64,000 nucleotides of DNA, taken from the NCBI RefSeq assembly GCF_028464145.1, contig NZ_JAQPCG010000012.1, positions 1 through 64,000 of the forward strand, given 5' to 3'. The DNA comes from Maribacter sp. PR1. GTDB taxonomy: Bacteria; Bacteroidota; Bacteroidia; Flavobacteriales; Flavobacteriaceae. Both the position numbers and the translations under genes were made by a program. Below, piece by piece: positions 37,296 to 45,507 of this stretch (positions are counted from its first letter, which is position 1; the number at the start of each line of letters is the position of its first letter). Below the pieces are notes generated by a model. It made no database searches and was not told where the DNA came from. It saw only the letters and a program-made list of their open reading frames with translations.

Positions 37296-38543
37296 ATGAA
37301 ACTTAATAAACAACAATTAGAAAAAATCAACGAAGGAATTAATGTCATTTTCGATTTTTGCCCAATTATGAAAGACAATAATGATGAATTAATTTTTTCA
37401 GATGAAAGAATTGAAGAAATTATTGAAGAAGAGGAAGATATCGAAGGCTTAGAAATTTGGTTTCCCGGAGAACACGATTATACATTTATCGAGCCTGATG
37501 ATTTTATTGATTTAATTGATGAAATCAAAACTATTGAAATAACTGATAGTAGCTACATTAAAACCAAACTGTCTAGGCATTACATAGTAAGCGCAAATGA
37601 CTTTACAGATGAGCATATTTTATCTTTTCATTCATTACATACAAAAGGAAAGGGATATCAAATAAACTTAATTGATGAATCTATAATCGTTGGTTTGGCA
37701 GCAACAAAATTAGAGGAATATGAAAATGACAATTGGGGAGCTATCACACCATATATATCAATTGAAATTGAATATGAAACTGAAAATGATATTTTGAATA
37801 AAAAAGATGAGGAAAATTTAATTAACTCATATATATTCGAAGTTGCTGACACAATGAACATAGCACTTACATTTTCTGAAATAAGAAATCCAACTTATGA
37901 TTTAATCAATCTGACTGGAGATATTGCAGAAGGAGATTATGAGAGTTTGAGAGAACTAGAGCCTTACAATATTGGAATGGAATTCTTTGTCTCAGCTATA
38001 CAAATTAAAGACCCAGAGCTTAAATTTCTCAACTTTTACAAAGTCTTAGAACATTTCTCGCCAATTGCAGTCAATATTGAAGCTAACGAATTGATGAGAA
38101 AAAAATTAGATGCACCTAAAAGTTCATTTGAAGATGGTGATTATATTCGTTCAATATTTACACTAGCCAATTCAATGCGCGACAGATACAACGATGAGGA
38201 TTTAATTAAAGCTTCATTCAATACTTGTTTCGATTTTGTAGGCCTGTTTCCAACACTTCCAGCTTCATTGAAAAAGAAAATCAAATCTAGCATTCAAGTG
38301 AAAGATTTAGATTATTCGACTGATAAGCAAAAAATAACGACAGCTTGTAATATTGCGGGCAAAATTATTTATAAGACAAGGAATAAGGTTGTCCACGCTA
38401 AATCAAATTTCAACCTAACTGGAGATGAAATTCAACCTATGGAATATGATGAATTAAATGAGTTTATGAAAGAGGCGAGTTCACAAACAATTAGATGGTA
38501 TACGAGACAACCAAGCCATTTGAAATTAGAAATAATAAAATAG
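37296..38543 (+). CDS. Acidic protein with a C-terminal HEPN-like domain
   Basis: The 415-residue product has a very acidic N-terminal part (EEIIEEEEDIEGLEIWFPGE). Its C-terminal helical half contains ELKFLNFYKVLEHFSPIAV and YKTRNKVVHAKSNFNLTGDE. The RNKVVH element (R362-H367) matches the R-x4-H motif of HEPN nucleases, and the surrounding helices fit Apea/HEPN-type defence proteins. No antitoxin is adjacent. Nuclease action on RNA is an inference from the motif. Confidence 0.7.
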   Translation: MKLNKQQLEKINEGINVIFDFCPIMKDNNDELIFSDERIEEIIEEEEDIEGLEIWFPGEHDYTFIEPDDFIDLIDEIKTIEITDSSYIKTKLSRHYIVSANDFTDEHILSFHSLHTKGKGYQINLIDESIIVGLAATKLEEYENDNWGAITPYISIEIEYETENDILNKKDEENLINSYIFEVADTMNIALTFSEIRNPTYDLINLTGDIAEGDYESLRELEPYNIGMEFFVSAIQIKDPELKFLNFYKVLEHFSPIAVNIEANELMRKKLDAPKSSFEDGDYIRSIFTLANSMRDRYNDEDLIKASFNTCFDFVGLFPTLPASLKKKIKSSIQVKDLDYSTDKQKITTACNIAGKIIYKTRNKVVHAKSNFNLTGDEIQPMEYDELNEFMKEASSQTIRWYTRQPSHLKLEIIK

Positions 38544-38544
38544 C

Positions 38545-38617
38545 TATTGACAACAAAGAATGGCTAAAAATAGTTGCCAAAATTGGCCTACTTCTGAAAA
38601 TCCTCGCGGATTTTCAG
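38545..38617 (+). repeat. Hairpin-bearing spacer, copy 3
   Basis: Contains GACAACAAAGAATGGC, TAAAAATAGTTGCC, GGCCTACTTC and a perfect 10-bp hairpin at 38594-38617 (CTGAAAATCC, loop TCGC, GGATTTTCAG). Blocks match the copy at 34928-34992 in the same order. It begins 2 nt after the preceding stop codon. Confidence 0.55.
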
Positions 38618-38692
38618 TTTGATGGATACTTTCTAAAGTAATCATAAAACCAGACAACTATTCATAAAGGAGACCATTACGCGAAATATAAG

Positions 38693-39217
38693 ATGAATGA
38701 TAATCCAAAGGTTGACATATTCTCAAAGTTTTTAAAAGAGTTTCAAGATGAAACAGATAGAGGAGCGTCTATTATGGCAGGAAGTATATTGGATGAGAAA
38801 CTCAAGACGATTTTATATGATTTTCTTATCGACTGCAAACAAACCAAAGATTTAATTGACGGTTATGGTGCTCCAATTGGAACATTTAGTTCAAGATTAA
38901 ATCTGGCATTTTCTCTCGGATTAATTTCTGAGCATGAATTTCAAGATTGTAATACAATAAGGAAAATCAGGAATGAATTTGCTCACAAATTTGAAATGGA
39001 TTTTTCATTTGAGGACCAAAAAATAAAAAGTTTATGTTGGAATCTAAATGCTCCGACTCCAAGAGACAAGGAAACATTTAAGGATAAACCAAGACTGCTT
39101 TTTGTAAACGGAGTTACAATGTTATATCTGAATTGGTTATATCGTGAAGAGTATGTTAGCAAAAGGAAACTAGAGAGACCTAATTGGAAAGGTATAACTT
39201 GGATGACTAAAGAATGA
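38693..39217 (+). CDS. MltR/DUF4145-like HEPN-fold protein
   Basis: The 174-residue product matches the MltR (mannitol repressor-like) family layout: DRGASIMAGSILDEKLKTIL, then SSRLNLAFSLGLISEHEF, then TIRKIRNEFAHKF. That family has a HEPN-like helical fold, and RNEFAH (R93-H98) is the R-x4-H element. In an island this is more likely a defence or toxin component than a mannitol regulator; there are no mannitol genes nearby. Its stop overlaps the ATG of the small downstream gene (ATGA). Confidence 0.75.
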   Translation: MNDNPKVDIFSKFLKEFQDETDRGASIMAGSILDEKLKTILYDFLIDCKQTKDLIDGYGAPIGTFSSRLNLAFSLGLISEHEFQDCNTIRKIRNEFAHKFEMDFSFEDQKIKSLCWNLNAPTPRDKETFKDKPRLLFVNGVTMLYLNWLYREEYVSKRKLERPNWKGITWMTKE

Positions 39218-39453
39218 ATAAACTTCGGTGCTGGAGTAGTAAAATGGAAACCCCAATTTTAGATTTAGAAGATTATTCTTATGCATATAAACTTTATGGA
39301 GAAGCAATTCAAAGAAGGGATTTTGGCATGACCATAGAAAAGAGTTTCAAAACAAAACTCAACTATTATAAAGAAGTAACTGGATTCGAAGAAACTGAAC
39401 CAAATTCAATAATGCACTATCGAATTGGTCAATATACAGCTTGTAAGAATTAA
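39214..39453 (+). CDS. Small protein coupled to the MltR-like gene
   Basis: The 79-residue product starts at an ATG overlapping the stop of the MltR-like gene (39214-39217); an internal ATG at 39244 would give 69 residues, beginning METPILDLEDYSYAYKLYGE. It is soluble, helical and of no family I know. Tight coupling to a HEPN-fold gene suggests a partner, possibly a neutralizer. Confidence 0.55.
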   Translation: MNKLRCWSSKMETPILDLEDYSYAYKLYGEAIQRRDFGMTIEKSFKTKLNYYKEVTGFEETEPNSIMHYRIGQYTACKN

Positions 39454-39578
39454 GTAGACCTACCCAACCAACCCATTCCTGCACTTCCTAACGGAACGTT
39501 GTGGGCAAGTTAAAAAAACCCGTACTTACCAAAGGACAGAGATTATAAATTATTTGTTGAAGGCTTCACTTTCAGAAT

Positions 39579-40118
39579 ATGAATGATAAATTTCAATATA
39601 GATTAACTAAAAGTCAAAAGAATGAAATAGCTCAAAATCTCATTAATATTTTGCAAAAAGATGCCAAAATAAATGACCAGACCAGAATATTCATTTCTAA
39701 TTGGATTTTAACCACTTCTGAAGAAAAACGAAAAGCTTTTTTTGACGTCTGGGATATAGTCTTAAAGAATTATTTACCATCGAAAAGACCAATTTTGTTT
39801 AGGTCGTGTCAAAGGGTCAGCAAAAAAAATAAAATAGCAAGTTTTACAGGAAGATTGGAATGTGCTAAAAGATTCAGTGGGGGAAAAGGAACTCTAATAA
39901 TATGTGACACAAAAGAAACTCTGAAATTTGAAGAAGAGTTTTATAAAGCTGGCAGTTATGCTCACACGTTTTACCCGCTTTTTAGTGTTTTAATAAAAGC
40001 GAAAAATTCTGGAGGTTCTGGATTTTCTGAAAGAATATTAAGTGATTATATTGGAGAAAACGAATACATTATGAAAATTGATATTGAGAATATGCATAGC
40101 TTAAAGTGGGAATAACAT
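39579..40118 (+). CDS. Putative ADP-ribosyltransferase-fold protein
   Basis: The 178-residue product shows the order of motifs expected for an R-S-E ADP-ribosyltransferase: Arg in ILFRSCQRV (R75), a Ser-aromatic-Thr strand ASFTGRLECAKRFS (S88-F89-T90), and an E-x-E in DYIGENEYIMKID (E160, E162). The last motif would predict arginine-type modification. No signal peptide is present, so it would act inside the cell. No antitoxin is evident beside it. The assignment rests on motif order only and is tentative. Confidence 0.5.
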
Positions 40119-40328
40119 TAATTAAACACAAAAAACCCTCTAACAACCTTGGCTAATAATTCATTGTTTCCTCCTATCCTAAACTAAATTCCCTACTTTT
40201 AATAAAACAAAAGGAATGATTTCGTCCTGCGGCATTAGCTTGCTGGAAAATCGTACCAGCCAATACCATCGCTCACCAGCTACAACGAAACCATAAGAGA
40301 TCTTTTTGCCCAATTTGAAAAAAAATGA

Positions 40329-40910
40329 ATGGAAAATATTAAACTTGGTTTTTTTGAAATCTTCACATATATAATCCCTGGTTTTTTCGTCTTGATAGGA
40401 ATTTCACTTATAATTGAAAATCAGAATGATTTAATAGTGTTTGTTGTTGATAAGGCAAATGACATGAATATTCCAAAATCCATCCTATTTCTGGTAATAT
40501 GTTACATCCTAGGTTTTAAAAGCCAATTTGTTGCATATGAAATATTTAAACCGTTAAGCAAATGGATTTGGCCGAAAAGAATGGAAAAAGAAACTAGTTT
40601 CAGTAAACTAGAGAGTAGAATTTCTCAAATACGACACTTTAGTCCAAATAACTTTGTAAGTCTGCAAAAATGGTTTGCATTAAGGGCAATGTGCTATGGT
40701 ATGTTTTTCGCCCTTTTGTTTTTGGAAATGATCCTTATTTTTAGAAGTATTGAATTTTGCTTTTGGTCGCATCAAAGAATAGTATTGTTACTTGTTTTTT
40801 CAATTTTTTCAATTCTTTTTTTGAGAAGAGCTGTAACGTTTCATGAATGGTCTCATAGAACAATAAAAAAATCCATGAAACATATGAATGAGTTTAAAAA
40901 TAGATATTAA
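40329..40910 (+). CDS. Four-helix membrane protein of unknown function
   Basis: The 193-residue product has about four membrane helices (FFEIFTYIIPGFFVLIGISL; ILFLVICYILGF; ALRAMCYGMFFALLFLEMIL; IVLLLVFSIFSILF) and a cytoplasmic loop with basic residues. The opening FEIFTYIIPGFFVL motif occurs in several small membrane proteins of defence islands, from general recollection. It is the last plus-strand gene before the convergent SIR2-HerA cluster. Confidence 0.65.
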   Translation: MENIKLGFFEIFTYIIPGFFVLIGISLIIENQNDLIVFVVDKANDMNIPKSILFLVICYILGFKSQFVAYEIFKPLSKWIWPKRMEKETSFSKLESRISQIRHFSPNNFVSLQKWFALRAMCYGMFFALLFLEMILIFRSIEFCFWSHQRIVLLLVFSIFSILFLRRAVTFHEWSHRTIKKSMKHMNEFKNRY

Positions 40911-41026
40911 AACGATTTTTTTAAGTATTATCTACCAAATGAACGTTTTAGCATTAAAAATCGGTTCTACCTTAAAGATTGGTAATCAAAACATATAAAC
41001 GTTAGTGGGCTTACCATGTTCTGCCA

Positions 41027-41875
41027 TTAGCCGTATATCTCAGAATAATCATTTACAACTATAATCGTAACCCCTAAATTCTGCATTAAGTTTTGGGTGG
41101 TTGGTTCTGGTATTCCTTTGGATAAGTAATATACTTCCATTGCATCATGGTAAATATTCAAATATCGTCTTCTTTCTATTAGTAACCATCGCAAAAAAAC
41201 CTCATCAATGCCATATCTAATGCCAAAAATGACTATAGGTAAATTAAACCAAATGTGCATCCATGATTGATGACCTTTCCAATAAGCCTGTCTTTTTCCT
41301 TTAAAAAGCCGATCTTCACCTTTATGGATATAACGCCTAGCTCTTTCTACGGAACCCATATAATCTGTAAGTCCTAGCCTAATGCTATCTTTATACCTTA
41401 CATCTCCATGTATTTTCCAAATTCCAAATCCATCCGTGGGTAATTCATATTGTGTAAAACCATAATACGACCTCCAAGGATAAAATCGAGTAAATCCCGT
41501 AGTACCAAGCCTATGTAATTTGGCACCAATTGATTTTTCAAAAGCTTCATCAAAATTTGTGGTCAAAACGGGAGAATCGTATGTTCTAGCAAGGTTCATT
41601 AATCTAGAATGCAAGGATAAATCCCGCTCAGGAAGCAATCTCAATTTATATATTACTTGTTTTTTAACATCATGATTTTCATGTGAATGTAGCTCTACCA
41701 AATCATAAACTTCGGTATTTGATAACCCAATAACATCAAAGCTTATAGGTGGATTTGAAACAGATTTTAAAAGTTGTTTCCAAGTCGGCATAATATCAGA
41801 TGCTAGATTTGGGCCATTGCCTATTAGCATTGCAACCTTCTCATGCTTATTCAATATTTGTCTAACTGCATCCAT
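41027..41875 (-). CDS. SIR2-like protein, third gene of the SIR2-HerA cluster
   Basis: The 282-residue product shows SIR2 motifs: LIGNGPN (17-23), VLTTNFDE (103-110) with the Asn-Phe-Asp of the catalytic pocket, IWKIHGD (152-158) with the His, and VIFGIRYGIDE (215-225). The family uses NAD+, and defence SIR2 proteins deplete it on infection. It follows HerA by 95 nt on the same strand and probably belongs to the same operon. It is shorter than, and clearly different from, the first SIR2 gene. Whether it is active or an accessory is unclear: GNGPN replaces the usual GxGxS. Confidence 0.75.
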   Translation of the reverse strand: MDAVRQILNKHEKVAMLIGNGPNLASDIMPTWKQLLKSVSNPPISFDVIGLSNTEVYDLVELHSHENHDVKKQVIYKLRLLPERDLSLHSRLMNLARTYDSPVLTTNFDEAFEKSIGAKLHRLGTTGFTRFYPWRSYYGFTQYELPTDGFGIWKIHGDVRYKDSIRLGLTDYMGSVERARRYIHKGEDRLFKGKRQAYWKGHQSWMHIWFNLPIVIFGIRYGIDEVFLRWLLIERRRYLNIYHDAMEVYYLSKGIPEPTTQNLMQNLGVTIIVVNDYSEIYG

Positions 41876-41970
41876 ATAATTATCCCCACAACTTCATTTA
41901 ATAATTTTTAGTTCCTTGGTAAGTTCAGCTTTATATTCTGTACGGTTAATTCCAGATATTCATTCAAATT

Positions 41971-43920
41971 TTAAAACGGTAAATCATCTTCATCATCTGA
42001 TTCTTCGTTAGTTGAAAAAGCTGTTTCCTCATTAGGCATTGTATCAGCATCTAAATCCTCATCGTCCTCTACCCAAAAGTCGGTCGGTCTTATTGTTTTA
42101 TTGTATGGTTCATATTTTTTAGGTATTTCTTCAATATTAATAATCACAGGTACCTGTGCACTCAATCCAGCCAATACACAAGAACCAGTTGGCAAAATTG
42201 GTAAGGCATCGAAAGAAACCTTGTCCAAATAAGAAATAGTCCTTTCTACAGCTTGAATATCTCTATTGTTGATGAGCCTATGTAAAAAATAATTATGCAA
42301 TTGAGAAATAATAGTATCAGAAATGTCCGAAGGTCTTTGACTTGCAATAGTCAAGAAAACCCCAAATTTTCGACCTTCCTTAATTATTTCCTCAAAAGTT
42401 TCTAATCTGTAATCTTTCCATGTTTCGCTCTCTCTATTTGAAGTATATGACAGAATGTTATGAGCTTCATCAATTATTAAATTGAAAAATGATTTCTGAG
42501 AATTCCCATATCTTTCTTTTTGATGCAAGTATTCCACACTTGCAATAAGCATAGGTATGGTTTTTTTGATGATCAAATTGGAATTGTTCAGATCTAAAAC
42601 AACAAAGTTTGAATCATTGAATAAAGAATCTTCACTATCGAAATTTATAACTTTCTGTAAATCTTTGGTTTTGCTCTTAAGTTTATTGATTGCCGGAATT
42701 ATATGGTCATTCTTGGCTTTATTGATTATTAAATCATTGATTAATTGAACATAAAGAAAATGAATAATTATATCAATGTCATTTGTTGGGAAGTGATAAT
42801 TTTCTGCTTCTTTAAATATATTTGTCTCCCTTATTTGAGCAACGGACAATTGACGTGTTGGATTGATTTTTCTTTTGTAAAAATGGTGGTTTGTGTTCTG
42901 CCAGTCCAAATCTTCAAAGAACTTTCTTTTTAATTCAACAGTACCTTCGTTGTCAATAACCTGCTCAAAATAATCGATAATTTGATATGATTTTTCTTTG
43001 TCGGACATTAGAAGTAGACTCTCAACCTGATTTTTTAAAATCCCTCGAAAATAACCAACAGAGTCTCCCTTTTTATGTACTTTATTGAAGAGTTCTACCG
43101 TACGTTTTAAGAAAGGTTTTTGAGTCTTTTCGGTTGCATCAGCTAGAATTGATAAAAACTCTACATTGAACAATACTTCTTTCCCTAATGGTAATTTATC
43201 TTCGGGTTTTATTTTATGCAGTTCTAATCTAGTATTTAAGGTAAATACTTTTTTATGGCCTGTAATTGCATTTCCTTTGGAGTATTCTCCATTAAAATCA
43301 ATCAAGAGAAATTTTGTGTTTCTCTTGAATCCAAGTTTACATCCATAGCACTTAAATAGTTTATGGTATAAACTAGCAAGTGTATACGATTTGCCGCTTC
43401 CTGTATTCCCGAATATCCCAATATGGCTTGCAAAAAGACTGTTTACACCAACTCCTATTGGTGTTCCCGTTTCATTGCTCAATACACCAATTTGCAACCT
43501 CTCATCTGGTTTTCCATTTATGGTTTTAATGAAATTATGTACCCGACTAAATTCTTCTGCGGTTAAAAGAAAGGCTTCATTCTCAATTAGTGGAAGTTCC
43601 TTTACACCTTGTTTAAAAACTCTATTTTCAAAATACCCAATCAGACTTAGGCGTAAAATCCTTTTAATTCGCGCTTTTTCTTGCTTGTAATCCTTTTGAG
43701 ATACTAATTTATCTTCAGTGATAAATTCCTCATCAACTTTACCGATTAGTTCTTCGAATCCTTTAAGTATTTTAACATAACTTCCGACCGAAATTCCCTT
43801 GACAATTTGACCATCGTATAAGAGGTGTGACGAGTTCTTTGACTTATTAACACGGACTTCTACAACCCTCCCTCGTACTGATTCAATATTACCAATATGT
43901 AAGACGGCATCATTTAGCAT
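41971..43920 (-). CDS. HerA-like DNA-translocating ATPase of a SIR2-HerA system
   Basis: I take the ATG at 43920 (649 residues); a TTG at 43971 would extend it 17 residues into the SIR2 gene. The N-terminus is a HerA-type beta-barrel (VLHIGNIESVRGRVVEVRV). Walker A is GNTGSGKS (about 171-178), Walker B is NLIIDEAHNIL, and the arginine-rich hexamer interface has LTIASQRPSDIS and IISQLHNYFLHRL. The C-terminus is acidic (DEDDLPF). HerA forms hexamers. Paired with SIR2, as in the reported SIR2-HerA (Nezha) antiphage system, it joins with SIR2 into a large NADase complex. Its start overlaps the SIR2 end by 11 nt. Confidence 0.88.
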   Translation of the reverse strand: MLNDAVLHIGNIESVRGRVVEVRVNKSKNSSHLLYDGQIVKGISVGSYVKILKGFEELIGKVDEEFITEDKLVSQKDYKQEKARIKRILRLSLIGYFENRVFKQGVKELPLIENEAFLLTAEEFSRVHNFIKTINGKPDERLQIGVLSNETGTPIGVGVNSLFASHIGIFGNTGSGKSYTLASLYHKLFKCYGCKLGFKRNTKFLLIDFNGEYSKGNAITGHKKVFTLNTRLELHKIKPEDKLPLGKEVLFNVEFLSILADATEKTQKPFLKRTVELFNKVHKKGDSVGYFRGILKNQVESLLLMSDKEKSYQIIDYFEQVIDNEGTVELKRKFFEDLDWQNTNHHFYKRKINPTRQLSVAQIRETNIFKEAENYHFPTNDIDIIIHFLYVQLINDLIINKAKNDHIIPAINKLKSKTKDLQKVINFDSEDSLFNDSNFVVLDLNNSNLIIKKTIPMLIASVEYLHQKERYGNSQKSFFNLIIDEAHNILSYTSNRESETWKDYRLETFEEIIKEGRKFGVFLTIASQRPSDISDTIISQLHNYFLHRLINNRDIQAVERTISYLDKVSFDALPILPTGSCVLAGLSAQVPVIINIEEIPKKYEPYNKTIRPTDFWVEDDEDLDADTMPNEETAFSTNEESDDEDDLPF

Positions 43921-45100
43921 TAGAATCTTTATCAATTTCACTAGGTCCTTCTTCCTTAGCTGGAGATACAAAAAACTCTTTCACAACCATACCAAAAATA
44001 GATTTATTGACCTCATTTAGAGAATAGTTTTTATTATCTCTAGGAAGAAATATAATATTTGAGTATTGAGTATCTCCTAAATTATGGCGAATCTCCTTTT
44101 CTGCCTTGTCATCAAAAGCAAAAATAATTATTAGCAAGGTTGGATTTGATTTTGCTACTCGAAGTGTCATTGTTTTGATGTGTTCATCAGCAAAAGAAAA
44201 CCCTATTACAAACAGAACTGAATTTTCCTTTTCGATGTTATTTGAATACATTCTTAACAATTCATAATAAGATAGTTTTAATGTTGTTTCGCCAAACTTT
44301 TCCTTGTTTGGATTTACCATTATTAAATTATCATATTCCTTTAAAAAATTATCAATCCTATCTTGAATTTTTGAAAGATCCTTTGTTTCAGCTTTCTTAT
44401 AGATACCTGAAAGCTTTAAAAAATTTCCATTACCGTCAAAACATTCAATTAATTCTTTATCTGTAAATTGTATTTTTGATAATCCCTTAGTGGTTGAAAG
44501 TTTATTATCATATTGAATTTCATCATTTTTCTTATTGTATTTCCAATTCAAACTTCCATGTAGTTTGAATAAATTGAACAAAGGGATTGCAGATTGATAT
44601 TCGTAATAGGATGAGACTTTATTAATGATATTATGGAAGTTTTCGGTACCAAACTTTGTGTTCATTCTTCCTGAAAAGCCATCATTATATGAATATCCAC
44701 ACTTTTCTAAGGCAAGATCAAGGAATACATCCATGTTCGTTGTAAATAGATTTACCTGTTTCGAAACTAAATTTGATGAACGCTTAACTAAAATTGTATT
44801 AAGAGAATCCAATAAATTCGTGTAGTTATTTAAGGTCTGGTTGGAGTCGTCGGTAATCGAGAGTAAATCAACATTTTTCTCAATACACTTTTTAAAGTAA
44901 AAATACTTTATTGAAACCTCTATGAGTTTTAGAACATTTTCGTCCTTTTGAGTACCTAACAGATCTGTTCTTTTATCCAATCCATCTAGAGCAACTTCAA
45001 CTCCTTTAAGAGTTTCTAAAAAGTTTTTTGAAGCACCGGAACCAATCAAAAAATTTAAATGGCAACTCTCAATTACTTTCCTTATATCTTCATACCTCAT
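43910..45100 (-). CDS. SIR2-family NADase of a SIR2-HerA system
   Basis: The 396-residue product has SIR2 motifs FLIGSGAS (17-24), LFTTNMD (118-124), LFKLHGSLNW (177-186) and LFVIGFSFADEHI, the standard order for defence SIR2 domains. An insertion of about 100 residues lies between the His motif and the last strand. It is upstream of HerA with an 11-nt overlap, the arrangement of the two-gene SIR2-HerA system. Depletion of NAD+ is the known action of the family; here it is inferred. Confidence 0.87.
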   Translation of the reverse strand: MRYEDIRKVIESCHLNFLIGSGASKNFLETLKGVEVALDGLDKRTDLLGTQKDENVLKLIEVSIKYFYFKKCIEKNVDLLSITDDSNQTLNNYTNLLDSLNTILVKRSSNLVSKQVNLFTTNMDVFLDLALEKCGYSYNDGFSGRMNTKFGTENFHNIINKVSSYYEYQSAIPLFNLFKLHGSLNWKYNKKNDEIQYDNKLSTTKGLSKIQFTDKELIECFDGNGNFLKLSGIYKKAETKDLSKIQDRIDNFLKEYDNLIMVNPNKEKFGETTLKLSYYELLRMYSNNIEKENSVLFVIGFSFADEHIKTMTLRVAKSNPTLLIIIFAFDDKAEKEIRHNLGDTQYSNIIFLPRDNKNYSLNEVNKSIFGMVVKEFFVSPAKEEGPSEIDKDSNAK

Positions 45101-45507
45101 TTATGGTTATTTATTGTTACTATTGAATTACATGAATTTGCCAGCAATGTTTATTTTTCCCGGCACTGTGTTGCATAATTCATACAGCGATTGTTTTTAA
45201 TAACTAATTTCAATTCTTTTGGATACCAATAATTGTGGGGGGAGTTCCTCGTAAGAGGATTCCGAATATAGGGATTTTTTTGTTTACAACTTACGGAATA
45301 GCTTACTAGCTAGGTAAGAAACAAGTAATTTAAATGATTGTATAATATTATCTTCCTATTGTAAAAATTCTGAATTTGCACAATCCTATCCTAAGTTCTA
45401 GTTTATTGTAAGAAATAAGAGAGCCCACGCGTTGTACATGCTGTTTACATTTAGTGAGTGCCTATGACCTCACCTTACGGGTGTACAAGCACCCTCAATC
45501 GGTTTTG
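45101..45507. other. Intergenic region holding the guide RNA candidate
   Basis: 407 nt between the SIR2 start and the Cas12f-like stop. Besides the guide RNA candidate at its right side it has a CCTC/GAGG hairpin near 45247, an imperfect palindrome around CTAGCTAG near 45308, and the promoter of the SIR2-HerA operon somewhere before 45100. No coding frame is seen. Confidence 0.5.
45411..45503 (-). ncRNA. Candidate guide RNA of the dCas12f-sigma module
   Basis: Immediately downstream of the Cas12f-like gene, same strand. Reading 5' to 3' on the minus strand: a hairpin GGGTGCTTGTACACCC (45494-45479), whose TGCTTG loop recalls the TGCTTGCATCA hairpin in the Un1Cas12f1 tracrRNA as I remember it; then GTGAG (45473-45469) facing CTCAC (45458-45454) across ten bases, in the place of the Cas12f pseudoknot stem; then TGTA/TACA arms and an ACAAC end at 45431, comparable to the GCAAC end of Cas12f scaffolds. 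The next 20 bases, GCGTGGGCTCTCTTATTTCT (45430-45411), would be the guide. Ends are not known. No repeat or array is present, so it would be one fused guide RNA. Confidence 0.55.

Noticed and set aside
43921-43971. TTG start at 43971 for HerA
   Set aside because: It adds a non-conserved tail overlapping the SIR2 gene by 62 nt; the ATG at 43920 starts just before the HerA barrel.
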